The position numbers were made by a program, and so were the translations under genes. A stretch of DNA of 64,000 nucleotides. Source: Comamonadaceae bacterium (GTDB lineage: Bacteria; Pseudomonadota; Gammaproteobacteria; Burkholderiales; Burkholderiaceae_C). The notes below the pieces were generated by a model. The model saw nothing but the letters and a program-made list of their open reading frames with translations. It was not told the origin of the DNA and did no database searches. How positions within the stretch are numbered: the first letter of the stretch is position 1; each line of letters starts with the position of its first letter. The stretch spans positions 1 to 64,000 of the forward strand of contig JAAFIW010000022.1 of assembly GCA_013297875.1 (NCBI GenBank), given 5' to 3'. This document shows, piece after piece, positions 34,071-42,755 of the stretch.

Positions 34071-34830
34071 GTTGGGTTCAACGCTCGCGCAGGCCCAATC
34101 CATCACGCTGGCATCCACCACCTCCACCGAACAATCCGGCCTGTTTGCGCACCTGCTGCCCCTGTTCAAGCAAGCCAGCGGCATCGACGTGAAAGTGGTG
34201 GCTGTGGGCACCGGCCAGGCGCTGGACATGGCGCGCCGGGGAGATGCCGACGCGCTGTTGGTGCACGACACCGCAGCCGAAGAAAAATTGGTGGCCGACG
34301 GCTACAGCACCCGGCGCTACGCCGTGATGTACAACGATTTCGTCCTCGTCGGCCCCCAATCCGACCCAGCGGCCGTGCGCGGCACCGACGTGGCCCAGGC
34401 GCTGAAAAAAATCGGCACAAACAACGCCCCATTCATCTCCCGCGGTGACAGAAGCGGCACCCACACCGCCGAGCTGCGCTACTGGGGCCTGGTTGCAGCT
34501 GCCAGCAAAGGCGCAGGCTACCGGGAATGCGGCTGCGGCATGGGCCCCGCGCTGAATATCGCCTCGTCAGCCAACGCCTACGCATTGACCGACCGCGCCA
34601 CCTGGCTGGCCTTCAAAAACCGTGGCGACCTGGCGGTGCTGGTGCAAGGCGATGCCCGTTTGTTCAACCCCTACGGCGCGTTGGTCGTCAACCCCGCCAA
34701 ACACCCGCATGTGAGGGCTGCGGACGCCCAACGCTGGGTGGACTGGCTGGTCTCGCCAGCCGGGCAGGGCGCGATTGCGGGGTTTCGCCTGGGTGGGGAG
34801 CAGGTGTTTTTTGGGAATGCGGGGAAGTAA
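34030..34830 (+). CDS. tupA: Tungstate-binding periplasmic protein
   Basis: A 266-aa protein with a signal peptide (residues 1-22, cleaved after AQAQ). The mature N-terminus ITLASTTSTEQSGL carries the TTS motif used for tungstate binding. Further conserved parts are VGTGQALDMARRGDADALLVHD, FISRGDRSGTHTAELRYW and LFNPYGALVVNPAKHP. The first residues are encoded by the interspersed repeat, so the start could have been re-made after an insertion. Confidence 0.88.
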   Translation: MNTAQAAILFIAILLGSTLAQAQSITLASTTSTEQSGLFAHLLPLFKQASGIDVKVVAVGTGQALDMARRGDADALLVHDTAAEEKLVADGYSTRRYAVMYNDFVLVGPQSDPAAVRGTDVAQALKKIGTNNAPFISRGDRSGTHTAELRYWGLVAAASKGAGYRECGCGMGPALNIASSANAYALTDRATWLAFKNRGDLAVLVQGDARLFNPYGALVVNPAKHPHVRAADAQRWVDWLVSPAGQGAIAGFRLGGEQVFFGNAGK

Positions 34831-34847
34831 CCGGCCTTGGGTTTACT

Positions 34848-34910
34848 ACGATTTTGATAGCTGCTTGAGCAATAAACACCTGGGCGGGTGGCTGTTTTGG
34901 CTTGAAACGG
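34848..34910 (+). repeat. Interspersed repeat after the tupA-like gene
   Basis: ATTTTGATAGCTGCTTGAGC, then AATAAACACCTGGGCGGGTG, then GCTGTTTTGGCTTGAAAC. This is one of the best matches to the consensus and a useful reference copy. Confidence 0.8.
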
Positions 34911-34939
34911 CTCGCTGTCACGGATTTCCGAGAGAGAGA

Positions 34940-35063
34940 CAACAGAACACAGAGGCACAGAGGCACAGAGGTAAGAAGAGATGGGGGAATGCGCAGGAAT
35001 TCGAGATTTCACGAAAACCTCCTCTTCCCTCTGTGTCTCTGTGCCTCTGTGTTCTGTTTTGTA
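34940..35063. repeat. Inverted repeat of the ACAGAGGCACAGAGG type
   Basis: The arm AACAGAACACAGAGGCACAG with a second AGGCACAGAGG (34941-34971) faces its complement CCTCTGTGTCTCTGTGCC, TCTGTGTTCTGTT (35026-35062) across about 50 bp. The transcript would form a long hairpin. With the repeat at 34848-34910 it fills the 305-bp gap 34831-35135, which has no gene. Confidence 0.75.
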
Positions 35064-35135
35064 TTCATCAATGAGCCGTACGCCCCGCAAGGCAAGGAGC
35101 CACATGCCAGCTTGAGCCGGATCTGCCCCCGCGCC

Positions 35136-35963
35136 TTACAGCGCGTTGCGCCCCACCAACCCGCCCAGCTTGCGCACCAGCCACTTGGGTGTAGACCGCG
35201 AGCCCAGCACAAAGGCCTGGTTGATGGCACCTGGCACGCAGATGGCGTCGCCGCGTTGGCAGGCATCAAAGGCCTGTTGCACCACGCTGTCCACCGGGCT
35301 GATCATGAAGCCGGGGATCTGGCTGATCTTGCTGTTCGCCCCGGCTGCGCCACTGAGCATGGCGGTGGCGGTCATGCCGGGGCACAGAGTGGTGACGGTG
35401 ATGCCAGTGCCCTTGAACTCTTCGGCCAGCGACTCGCCCAGCGACAGCACATAGGCCTTGGTGGCGGCGTAGGTGGCCAGCATGGGGACGGGCTGGAAGG
35501 CGGCAATGGAGGCGACGTTCAGGATGCGCACGCGGTGGCCCTGGGCGGCGCGCTCGCGCAGGCTGGGCAAAAACGCGGCCACCATAGCCGTGAGGCCCGA
35601 AATGTTCAGGTCAATCATCTGCTGATGAATCGAAGGCTGCATGTCGGCAAACGGGCCCTGGTGCAGCACGCCCGCGCAGTTGACCAGCACGTCAATGTTG
35701 AGCTTCTTTTTCTGCACCGCAGCAGCCAGTTTGGCAGCGGCACCGGGCACTGACAGATCGGCTGCCAGCACGTGGGCCTGCACTTGGTGATCGGTACGCA
35801 GGGTCTGTGCCAGCTCCTGCAGCTTGTCGGCGCTACGGGCTACCAGCACCACGTCATAGCCGGCCAGTGCATAGCGCTGGGCCAGCGCCTGCCCGATGCC
35901 TGACGAGGCACCCGTGACCAGGGCGGTGGGTTGGTTGGCGGCTGTGGTGGTTTTGCGGGGCAT
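35136..35963 (-). CDS. Short-chain dehydrogenase/reductase
   Basis: A 275-aa classical SDR: cofactor motif TGASSGIG at 17-24, VNCAG for the NNAG element, the serine in NVASIAAFQ, and catalytic YAATK. A C-terminal extension (SRSTPKWLVRKLGGLVGR) is typical of SDRs acting on lipids. It lies 13 bp downstream of a flavin monooxygenase gene, so the two probably act in one pathway. Substrate unknown. Confidence 0.9.
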   Translation of the reverse strand: MPRKTTTAANQPTALVTGASSGIGQALAQRYALAGYDVVLVARSADKLQELAQTLRTDHQVQAHVLAADLSVPGAAAKLAAAVQKKKLNIDVLVNCAGVLHQGPFADMQPSIHQQMIDLNISGLTAMVAAFLPSLRERAAQGHRVRILNVASIAAFQPVPMLATYAATKAYVLSLGESLAEEFKGTGITVTTLCPGMTATAMLSGAAGANSKISQIPGFMISPVDSVVQQAFDACQRGDAICVPGAINQAFVLGSRSTPKWLVRKLGGLVGRNAL

Positions 35964-35976
35964 GGTGTGTCCTTGG

Positions 35977-37392
35977 CTAAGCGGCCTTGATCAACTGCTG
36001 CAACCTGGCCGCTGCCGGGCCAGCGCTTTTGCCAAAGCGCTGCAGCAAGGCCATCTTTTCGGTGTCAGCGGGCGGCACGTTGCGGGCCATGGCCGAAAAG
36101 CCGTCCAGGCGCGACTGGGTGACCCAGCTTTTCAGGGCAGGGTACTTGGACCAGCGGTACTCATTGGCCAGGCCCAAGCCCAGCATCTTCAACCAGTCCA
36201 GCGGCTCATCGGGCAAGGGAATCACGCTGCAAATCAGGTTCTTTTCGGCCTCGTCTTGCAGGGTGGCTTCCACCTTGGCAATCATCGCGGCGCTGAAGGT
36301 GGGCTGCACGGTGCGCACAAACTGCGGGGTGATTTTGTTGCCCTCAAACACCGGCAGGGTGGGTCTGCGCTGCACGGCGCTGGCCGAGCAGTCCACATAC
36401 AGGCGCTGGGGGTCGGTGGCCGCGGTGCCGCGCGTCAGCACGATCTGGTGCGGCTCGATGCGCTCAATGCGGCCCAGGCGCACGATATTTTTGATTTGCG
36501 ACAGCGCCGCCAATTCGGTCAGCGACATCACAGCCCCGTGGTACATGCTGGGCTGCACGGTTTTGTCCAGCCGCAGCAGCACACCCGCAGCTTCCAGTCG
36601 GGTAAACAAGTCGGCGATCGATTCGGCCTGGGCCACGGCCTCTAGCTGCGCGGCCAGCGCACCATACGACTGATTGAAAAACGCCATACCCGGTTGCAAA
36701 TTGGCCCGGTTCAGGTACCAGGCATCGCGCGGCATGACCCAGGTGATGGCGTCGGGCGACACGCCGTTTTCCAGCAGCCACAAGCAGGCGTCAATGCCCG
36801 TTTTGCCCGATCCCACCACCACATAGCCCGACGGCGGCGCTTTCACGCGCGGCAGGTCGTTCAGCGGCATGCAGCGGGTGCCGGGTGCCATGGCGTATTT
36901 GGGCGGGTGGGTGGAAGGCACGGCGGTTTGCAGGTGGGTGGTGTCCACCACTTTTTTGTGCACGATCACCTGGCGCTGCTGGTTGTTGACCAGCGAGGTA
37001 AATGTGTGCTCGTTTCGATAGTCGCCGCTGTAGTGGCTCATCGGGAAATACTGAACGCGGCCAGTGGCTAAAAAGCCCTGCATCACCTGCTCGTAGTAGC
37101 TGACGATCTCAGCGCCGCTGGCCCGCTCGCACATGCCGGCGTTCAGGCCGGTGGCGTCCAGCGCATCACCGCCCAGCGGGCGGGAGTTCACGCCGTAGTA
37201 GGCCGAGGGCTGGTGCAGGCGCACAAAGGGGTAAGCGTCGTTCCAGTGGCCGCCAGGGCCGTGGTGGCGGTCCACCATGACGATGCGGGCATCGGTTTCG
37301 TGCACCAGCACATCGGCAAAGGCCATCGCCACAGCACCAGCGCCCACGATGAGGTAATCAGTTTCCAATTGGTTTGTCATGGTTTTTCCCAA
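35977..37392 (-). CDS. FAD/NAD(P)-binding monooxygenase-like oxidoreductase
   Basis: A 471-aa protein (or 467 aa from the ATG at 37380, MTNQLETDYLIVGAG). The FAD motif VGAGAVAMAF is close to the N-terminus, with a second dinucleotide motif VVGSGKTGIDACL near 200. GPGGHWNDAYPFVRLHQPS is reminiscent of flavin monooxygenases of the Baeyer-Villiger or FMO type. It pairs with the SDR that follows; the substrate is unknown. Confidence 0.85.
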   Translation of the reverse strand: MGKTMTNQLETDYLIVGAGAVAMAFADVLVHETDARIVMVDRHHGPGGHWNDAYPFVRLHQPSAYYGVNSRPLGGDALDATGLNAGMCERASGAEIVSYYEQVMQGFLATGRVQYFPMSHYSGDYRNEHTFTSLVNNQQRQVIVHKKVVDTTHLQTAVPSTHPPKYAMAPGTRCMPLNDLPRVKAPPSGYVVVGSGKTGIDACLWLLENGVSPDAITWVMPRDAWYLNRANLQPGMAFFNQSYGALAAQLEAVAQAESIADLFTRLEAAGVLLRLDKTVQPSMYHGAVMSLTELAALSQIKNIVRLGRIERIEPHQIVLTRGTAATDPQRLYVDCSASAVQRRPTLPVFEGNKITPQFVRTVQPTFSAAMIAKVEATLQDEAEKNLICSVIPLPDEPLDWLKMLGLGLANEYRWSKYPALKSWVTQSRLDGFSAMARNVPPADTEKMALLQRFGKSAGPAAARLQQLIKAA

Positions 37393-37414
37393 AGGTGGGT
37401 AGCCAGCGATGTGC

Positions 37415-37470
37415 TACCAAAAGAGTAGCTGCTTGAGCGCACCCGTTGTGCACATGAGCCAAATTTGACT
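37415..37470 (+). repeat. Interspersed repeat upstream of the monooxygenase
   Basis: AAGAGTAGCTGCTTGAGCGC, then ACCCGTTGTGCACATGAGCC. A diverged member of the family in the gap between 37392 and 37469. Confidence 0.65.
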
Positions 37471-38014
37471 ATTTTTTGCGCCGTTTGGCTGTCTCAGGCG
37501 CGTCCAGCACGGTGATGGTGCCTTGTGGCTCGGGCAATTGCAGCTGCACGGCCTGCGCCACCCGCACGCAGTCTTTCAAATGCTCTTCGCCCAGGTAGCG
37601 CAGCGCGGTGTAGCCCATCACGGCGCTCAAGGCCTGGCCAGCCAGCGGCACGTATTTGGCCGCTTGTTTGGTGGTCATGCGCACGCCCACGGTTTTGGCC
37701 ATGCGCAAAATCAAATCTTGCGTGATCAGCTTGCCAATCAACACCGAGCCGACCATGGCCGTGGCTTTTTGCACCTGCTCGCGCTTGTTGGGCGTGAGCT
37801 GATCCAGCTGCTGGGGTGTGAGGCCAAACTCGCGGTTGATGTCGGGAATGAGTTTGGACAGCAATGCGGCGTCCACCGCCCAGTCCAGCCCCGGCACCGG
37901 CACTGCGCTGGCGGCGGCGGCCACCAGGGCGCGGCGGTTCAGCATCTTGCGGCTGCGGTGCACCGCAGCCAGCAGGTCCGCGTTGCCTTCAGCGAGTTGG
38001 GCGGCGCTGGGCAT
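37469..38014 (-). CDS. Conserved hypothetical protein, DUF697/EcsC-like helical
   Basis: A 181-aa alanine-rich protein. It has AAAASAVPVPGLDWAVDAALL and KYVPLAGQALSAVMGYTALRYLG, the glycine/proline motifs seen in DUF697-like membrane-associated proteins. It ends with a lysine/arginine tail. I cannot assign a function. The gene lies 5 bp before a small stress-type membrane protein gene on the same strand. Confidence 0.7.
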   Translation of the reverse strand: MPSAAQLAEGNADLLAAVHRSRKMLNRRALVAAAASAVPVPGLDWAVDAALLSKLIPDINREFGLTPQQLDQLTPNKREQVQKATAMVGSVLIGKLITQDLILRMAKTVGVRMTTKQAAKYVPLAGQALSAVMGYTALRYLGEEHLKDCVRVAQAVQLQLPEPQGTITVLDAPETAKRRKK

Positions 38015-38019
38015 GGTGT

Positions 38020-38280
38020 TTACTCAGAACCTGATTTTTTCATGACCAGGCTGTAGATGAACAACAAAATGACCGCGCCAATCACCGAGCCAATGAAGCC
38101 AGCGGCTGCGCCCTGTTTGTACAAGCCCAGCAAGGCACCGCCATAGCTGGCCAGAAACGAGCCGGCCACGCCCAGCAGCGCAGTCATGATCCAGCCCATT
38201 TTGTCGTCGCCGGGTTTGATGGCGCGGGCGATAAAGCCTGCGATCAGGCCAATGAACAAGGTGCCGAGAATGGAAAGCAT
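38020..38280 (-). CDS. GlsB/YeaQ/YmgE family small membrane protein
   Basis: An 86-aa protein beginning MLSILGTLFIGLIAGFIARA with KPGDDKMGWIMTALLGVAGS and IGAVILLFIYSL. Three membrane segments with glycine zippers are the hallmark of transglycosylase-associated (GlsB) proteins, linked to general stress. I start at this ATG because the upstream in-frame 45 residues are antisense to yheS. Confidence 0.9.
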   Translation of the reverse strand: MLSILGTLFIGLIAGFIARAIKPGDDKMGWIMTALLGVAGSFLASYGGALLGLYKQGAAAGFIGSVIGAVILLFIYSLVMKKSGSE

Positions 38281-38308
38281 GGGTGCTCCTCTTGAAGTGG
38301 TTAGAGCG

Positions 38309-40351
38309 TTAACTGTACATCGCGGTTTCGATCTGCTCCGACACGGCAAGCCAGTGCTCTTCGGCCGCCGCCAGGTCGTCGGTGACCTGCTTGAGGCGAC
38401 GACCGGTGTCGGCAATTTCTGCGGGCTTCAGCGGCGTGGACAGCAGGGCTTCCAGCGTGGTTTTTTCGGTGTTCAGCTCGGCCAGGCGGCGCTCGGCATC
38501 GGCCAGCTCACGCTGGTGCTTTTGTGGCACCCGTGCAGGCTTGTCTTTGGGTAAATTCATGCCAAATACGTCACCAGCCCTTGTAGATACTGCTGGAGCA
38601 GCTATCACAACAGGAGCAATAGTTTTGCTTTCCTGTTGGCTTGCCAGTTCGCGCAGGCGCTTGGATTCGTCCAGCAAATACTGCTGGTAGTCGTCCAGGT
38701 CGCCGTCAAACGGCGCAATGCCGCCGCGCCCGACCAGCCAGAACTCGTCGCATACCGAGCGCAGCAGCGCCCGGTCGTGGCTGACCAGCATCACCGTGCC
38801 TTCAAACTCGTTGAGCGCCATGGCCAGCGCCTCGCGCGTGACCAGATCCAGGTGGTTGGTGGGCTCGTCCATCAGCAGCAGGTTGGGGCGCTGCCAGACC
38901 ATCATGGCCAACACCAGGCGGGCTTTTTCACCTCCGCTCATGCTGCCCACGCTTTGCTTGACCATGTCGCCACTGAAGTTAAAGCTGCCCAAAAAGCCGC
39001 GCAGCTCCTGCTCGCCACGGCTGGCCGGGCCAATCTCACGGGCCAGCCGCACCATGTGCTCCAGCGGGTTGTCGGCGGGGCGCAGCACATCGAGCTCTTG
39101 CTGGGCGAAGTAGCCAATCGACAGGCCTTTGCCTTCGGTGACCATGCCGCTGATCAGTGGAATGTCGCGGGCAATGGTTTTAACCAGGGTGGACTTGCCC
39201 TGGCCGTTTGCACCCAGAATGCCGATGCGCTGGCCAGCCAGCACCGAGCGGTTGATGGAGCGGAGGATGATTTTGGGTGGGGTTTGATGCGCAGTGCCCC
39301 CACCCCCGCCCTCCCCCGAAAGGGGAGGGAGTAAATCGTCCAACTCGGCTTTCGCACCGGGCAAATAGCCAAACACCCCATCGGAGATCGACAGCATCGG
39401 GTTGGGCAGATTCACCGGCTCCTTGAACTCGAAATTGAAGTCCGCGCTGGCCAGCATCGGGGCCACTTTTTCCATGCGCTCCAGCGCTTTCACGCGGCTT
39501 TGGGCCTGCTTGGCTTTGCTGGCCTTGGCCTTGAAGCGGTCAATGAACTTTTGCAGGTGAGCAATCTTGTCTTGCTGCTTGGAGAACGCCGCCTGTTGCA
39601 ATTCCAGCTGCTGCGACCGCAGAATTTCAAACGCGCTGTAGTTGCCGCCATAGCGCGTCAGCTGCTGGTTGTCGATGTGGATGGTGACCTGCGTCACCGA
39701 ATCCAGAAATTCGCGGTCGTGGCTGATGACGATCATGGTGCCGGTGTACTTTTTCAGCCAGGCTTCCAGCCACACCAGCGCATCCAGATCCAGGTGGTTG
39801 GTGGGCTCGTCCAGCAGCAGCAGGTCGCTGGGGCACATCAGCGCGCGGGCCAGTTGCAGGCGCATGCGCCAGCCGCCGGAAAAGCTGTTGACCGGCTTGT
39901 CCAGCTCGCTGGTTTTAAAGCCCAGGCCCAGGATGAGGGCCTGCGCGCGCGGCACGGCGTCATGGTCCCCCGCGTCGGCCAGGTCGCTGTAGGCCTGGGC
40001 AATGGCCATGCCATGATCATCATGAGCCTCGTCATCGTGCGCTGATTCGGCTTCAGCCAGCTTTTCGCGAACCGCCATCAGCCGCGTGTCGCCCGCCACC
40101 ACAAAATCAGTCGCGCCCTCATCCGTCTCCGGCATGTTTTGCGCCACCTCGGCCTTTTGCCACTGCTTGGGGTAGCTGAACTCGCCCCCGTCTTCATGCA
40201 GCGTGCCATTGAGCAGCGCAAACAGCGTGGACTTGCCCGCCCCGTTGCGTCCCACCAGCCCCACGCGCTCGCCAGGGTTCATGGTGATGTTGACCTGGTC
40301 CAGCAGCACTTTGGTGCCACGGCGCAGGATGATGTTTTTGAGAATGATCAT
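38309..40351 (-). CDS. yheS: ABC-F family ATPase, YheS-like
   Basis: A 680-aa cytosolic protein with two ABC domains: Walker A GRNGAGKST and GANGQGKST, signatures FSGGWRMRLQLARAL and MSGGEKARLVLAMM, and two DEPTNHLDL motifs. A linker with FKAKASKAKQAQSR between them is the P-site tRNA interaction motif. Sequence agrees with E. coli YheS as I know it. Residues about 338-362 (LLPPLSGEGGGGGTAH) form an insertion before the second domain encoded by a palindromic DNA repeat. A stretch near residue 585 (TIAPVVIAAPAV) comes from the interspersed repeat. Its start overlaps the PIN gene by 4 bp. Confidence 0.92.
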   Translation of the reverse strand: MIILKNIILRRGTKVLLDQVNITMNPGERVGLVGRNGAGKSTLFALLNGTLHEDGGEFSYPKQWQKAEVAQNMPETDEGATDFVVAGDTRLMAVREKLAEAESAHDDEAHDDHGMAIAQAYSDLADAGDHDAVPRAQALILGLGFKTSELDKPVNSFSGGWRMRLQLARALMCPSDLLLLDEPTNHLDLDALVWLEAWLKKYTGTMIVISHDREFLDSVTQVTIHIDNQQLTRYGGNYSAFEILRSQQLELQQAAFSKQQDKIAHLQKFIDRFKAKASKAKQAQSRVKALERMEKVAPMLASADFNFEFKEPVNLPNPMLSISDGVFGYLPGAKAELDDLLPPLSGEGGGGGTAHQTPPKIILRSINRSVLAGQRIGILGANGQGKSTLVKTIARDIPLISGMVTEGKGLSIGYFAQQELDVLRPADNPLEHMVRLAREIGPASRGEQELRGFLGSFNFSGDMVKQSVGSMSGGEKARLVLAMMVWQRPNLLLMDEPTNHLDLVTREALAMALNEFEGTVMLVSHDRALLRSVCDEFWLVGRGGIAPFDGDLDDYQQYLLDESKRLRELASQQESKTIAPVVIAAPAVSTRAGDVFGMNLPKDKPARVPQKHQRELADAERRLAELNTEKTTLEALLSTPLKPAEIADTGRRLKQVTDDLAAAEEHWLAVSEQIETAMYS
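38580..38625 (-). repeat. Diverged interspersed repeat inside yheS
   Basis: TAGATACTGCTGGAGCAGCT, then ATCACAACAGGAGCAATAG. The match is partial, but the encoded TIAPVVIAAPAVSTR aligns in frame with the repeat-encoded part of thiL (SIAIKLLAARADYS). It lies in the variable linker after the second ABC domain. Confidence 0.5.
39294..39336. repeat. GC-rich palindromic repeat inside yheS
   Basis: GTGCCCCCACCCCCGCCCTC followed by CCCCGAAAGGGGAGGGAGT. It is nearly the same as part of the repeat inside mfd at 53344-53385 and encodes LLPPLSGEGGGGG here. The frame is preserved. Confidence 0.8.
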
Positions 40352-40815
40352 GAAATAGTTGGGTTAGCCAGGATGGCTGCAACAGCCACCAGGTCGGCGG
40401 GTACGCCCCCTACAAAGGGGTTGATGACCCGCGTGCTCTGCCATTGAAAGCCGTTGTGATAGTCCTCGCTGAGCAGGTAACGGCAACGCTGTTCGGCAGC
40501 AACGGCCAGGATGATGGCATCCCAGGTGCTGATCTGGTGATCGCTGGCAATTTGCAGCGCGGTTTGTAGCACGGCGGGGGTTGTGGGAGCGGTTTCGTAA
40601 GCCTGCATCCAGGTGTTGATCGCAGTTTGCGCCAGCGGACGCGGCCATTTGGCCTTTTGCGTCAACACGCGGTGCAACTCGCCCAAAACCTGCAGCGGCA
40701 GCACCAGCTGATCAGCCGGCAACTCAGCCAGCAGTGCGGTGACAGTTGATGATCGGGGATCGTCGGTGGCGGCTTCTGCGTAGACCAGCAGGTTGGTGTC
40801 AAGGGCGATGCGCAC
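40348..40815 (-). CDS. vapC: PIN-domain toxin, VapC type
   Basis: A 155-aa PIN protein: ALDTNLLVYAE carries the first aspartate, LGELHRVL the glutamate, STWDAIILAVA and LLSEDYHNG the later acidic residues. It is predicted to be an RNase inhibited by the antitoxin encoded just upstream. Its stop overlaps the yheS start, so yheS may be partly co-transcribed with the module. Confidence 0.88.
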   Translation of the reverse strand: MRIALDTNLLVYAEAATDDPRSSTVTALLAELPADQLVLPLQVLGELHRVLTQKAKWPRPLAQTAINTWMQAYETAPTTPAVLQTALQIASDHQISTWDAIILAVAAEQRCRYLLSEDYHNGFQWQSTRVINPFVGGVPADLVAVAAILANPTIS

Positions 40816-40841
40816 GGCTTGCCCTTTCAGCCAGGCGATGC

Positions 40842-41090
40842 TCAGTTGTACAAGTCATCGCGCGACCAGTTGACGGCGGGCACCGAAGCAGGGGCGCTGG
40901 CGCGCTGCTGATTCAAACGCTCCAGCAAGCGCTGTTTGGCGGCCTCGCGTTGCGCCAGGTGCTCATTGACGGGCGAGAGCACAGCAACGGGCACACCGCG
41001 TGAGGTGATGCTGATGTGCTGACCCTGCGCCACTTCCCGCAGAAGCCGGGAGAAGCTGCGATTGGCGTCTGTGGCTGCAATGGTATGCAT
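40842..41090 (-). CDS. Phd/YefM-type antitoxin
   Basis: An 82-aa protein starting MHTIAATDANRSFSRLLREV, with VAQGQHISITSRGVPVAVLSP, the Phd/YefM DNA-binding fold. The C-terminal third (NWSRDDLYN) is the likely toxin-binding part. It is followed by the PIN gene after 26 bp. In-frame sequence up to 41243 lies antisense to prmB and is excluded. Confidence 0.85.
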   Translation of the reverse strand: MHTIAATDANRSFSRLLREVAQGQHISITSRGVPVAVLSPVNEHLAQREAAKQRLLERLNQQRASAPASVPAVNWSRDDLYN

Positions 41091-41121
41091 GGAAACCCCC
41101 CAAAGTAGTGAATTGCCTACA

Positions 41122-42000
41122 TTATCGCTGAGCAATCGTCTCCCGCGTGAGCAAAACCACCTGATCCTCCCCCGCACTGGTCTCCAGCCAGATCGCCTCC
41201 AGCGTCGGAAACGCCGCCTCAAAGTGCTCGCGTTCGTTGCCAATCTCCAGCACCAGCACGGCCTCGTGGGTCATATGGGTCGGGGCGACGGCTAGCAGCG
41301 TGCGGATGAAGTCCATGCCGTCGGTGCTGCCCGCCGCGTTGCCGTCCAGCGCCAGCGCGGGCTCGGCGCGGTATTCGGCGGGCAGGGTGGCCATGCTGGC
41401 GGCGCTGACGTAGGGTGGGTTGCAGATGATCAGGTCGTAAGGGCCGGGGCATTGGGCCAGGCCGTCGGATTCGATCAGCGTGATGCGGGTTTGAAGATCG
41501 TGCTTGGCCACGTTGATGCGAGCCACGGCCAGCGCGTCGGCAGACAGGTCGGCGGCATCCACCTGCACATCGGGCCAGGCCATCGCCGCCAGCACGGCCA
41601 GGCTGCCGTTGCCGGTGCACAGGTCCAGCACACGCTGCGTCTGCGGGCCCAGCCAGTAGTCAAAACCGCCGTCGGCAATCAGCTCGGCAATGAAGCTGCG
41701 CGGCACGATGCTGCGCTCGTCCACATAAAACGGCACGCCTTGCAGCCAGGCCTCTTGCGTGAGGTAGGCGGCGGGCTTGCGCGTGCTGATGCGTGCTTCA
41801 AAAAGCATAGCTGCTTGAGCAATATCTACCTGGGCTACTGGCCGATTTGCCACAGAATCGAGCTCATCCAGCGGCAAACCCAGCTTCCACAGCACCAGCC
41901 AGGCGGCTTCGTCAAAGGCGTTGGTGGTGCCATGGCCAAAGGCCACGCCCGCTTGGGTGAGGTGGGCAGCGTGGTGGGCGATGAGGTCGGCAACGGTCAT
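41122..42000 (-). CDS. prmB: Ribosomal protein L3 glutamine methyltransferase
   Basis: A 292-aa HemK-family enzyme that N5-methylates a glutamine of L3. The NPPY motif is in LIICNPPYVSAASM and the SAM site in VLDLCTGNGSLAVLAA. Residues 42-65 (VANRPVAQVDIAQAAMLFEA) fall in the N-terminal helical domain and are encoded by the interspersed repeat; they lie before YLTQEAWLQGVPFYV, the conserved start of the catalytic region. No stop or frameshift resulted. Confidence 0.9.
   Translation of the reverse strand: MTVADLIAHHAAHLTQAGVAFGHGTTNAFDEAAWLVLWKLGLPLDELDSVANRPVAQVDIAQAAMLFEARISTRKPAAYLTQEAWLQGVPFYVDERSIVPRSFIAELIADGGFDYWLGPQTQRVLDLCTGNGSLAVLAAMAWPDVQVDAADLSADALAVARINVAKHDLQTRITLIESDGLAQCPGPYDLIICNPPYVSAASMATLPAEYRAEPALALDGNAAGSTDGMDFIRTLLAVAPTHMTHEAVLVLEIGNEREHFEAAFPTLEAIWLETSAGEDQVVLLTRETIAQR
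41803..41855 (+). repeat. Interspersed repeat inside prmB
   Basis: AAGCATAGCTGCTTGAGCAA, then TATCTACCTGGGCTACTGGC, then CGATTTGCC. It is translated on the opposite strand in the same frame as the copy inside the element primase (AQVDIAQAA against AQVNTAQAA). Confidence 0.75.
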
Positions 42001-42038
42001 GTTGGGCGCAATCGTGGGCGAAACCCATGATTAGGCCA

Positions 42039-42746
42039 CTACTGTGCGGTGCCTTGCAGGGTTTGGGCAAAACCCAGCAGCTCGGGCGCGGCCAGGTCTG
42101 AGACCAGCCAGTGGTGCATGCCGCGGGCTGTCCACTGCACCTGGTTGAAGCCTTGCCGGTTGCTGGCAGCAAACGCCGAGTCGGCCTGCGCTGTGGGCCA
42201 GACAAACAGGTTGACCGGGTGCTTGGCGTGTTGGTAGACCACGGCGGCCACAGCGCGCTGGTTGATGTAGTCGATGCGGCCGCCCACCAGCGCAAAGCCT
42301 TGGGCTGAAAAGTCCTGCACCGGCGGTGCGTAGTCGAGCTTGCCCACGTACCAGGGCTTGACGGTGTGCTGGTCTGTGGACACCACGTCTGACAGGTGGT
42401 CCACCATCAGCGAGCGCACATGGGCGGCGGTGATCTCTTGCGCCAAGCCGTCGTCGGCCCCGCGAGGCATGAGCAGCGGCCCCAGCAGCGCCGTGGCCAG
42501 CACCCCGCTGAACACGCCCGCAGCCAAGGGTCGCCAGGTCGCAGACGGCCCGGTGAGCCATGACATGAGCCATGACCCCAAACGGCCACGGCCCTGCGGC
42601 TTGCTGCGGGCCGCTTCATGGGCGCGAATGTCTTGCAGCACCCGTTGGCGCAGAAGGTCTGGCGCGGCAAAGCGGGTCGCCTGGCTTCTGATCAAGGTGC
42701 GCAGCTCGGCGTCGTTGTCGGTATCGGTACTGGGTGGTGTTTGCAT
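42039..42746 (-). CDS. Anti-sigma factor
   Basis: A 235-aa protein with a cytosolic N-terminus (about 70 residues), one membrane segment (WRPLAAGVFSGVLATALLGP) and a periplasmic domain, matching single-pass anti-sigma factors. It lacks an obvious HxxxCxxC zinc motif. The gene follows the sigma gene by 9 bp; the order sigma then anti-sigma is standard. The periplasmic part (YAPPVQDFSAQGFALVGGRI) resembles a family often paired with redox-related ECF sigmas. Confidence 0.85.
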   Translation of the reverse strand: MQTPPSTDTDNDAELRTLIRSQATRFAAPDLLRQRVLQDIRAHEAARSKPQGRGRLGSWLMSWLTGPSATWRPLAAGVFSGVLATALLGPLLMPRGADDGLAQEITAAHVRSLMVDHLSDVVSTDQHTVKPWYVGKLDYAPPVQDFSAQGFALVGGRIDYINQRAVAAVVYQHAKHPVNLFVWPTAQADSAFAASNRQGFNQVQWTARGMHHWLVSDLAAPELLGFAQTLQGTAQ

Positions 42747-42755
42747 GATCTGACC

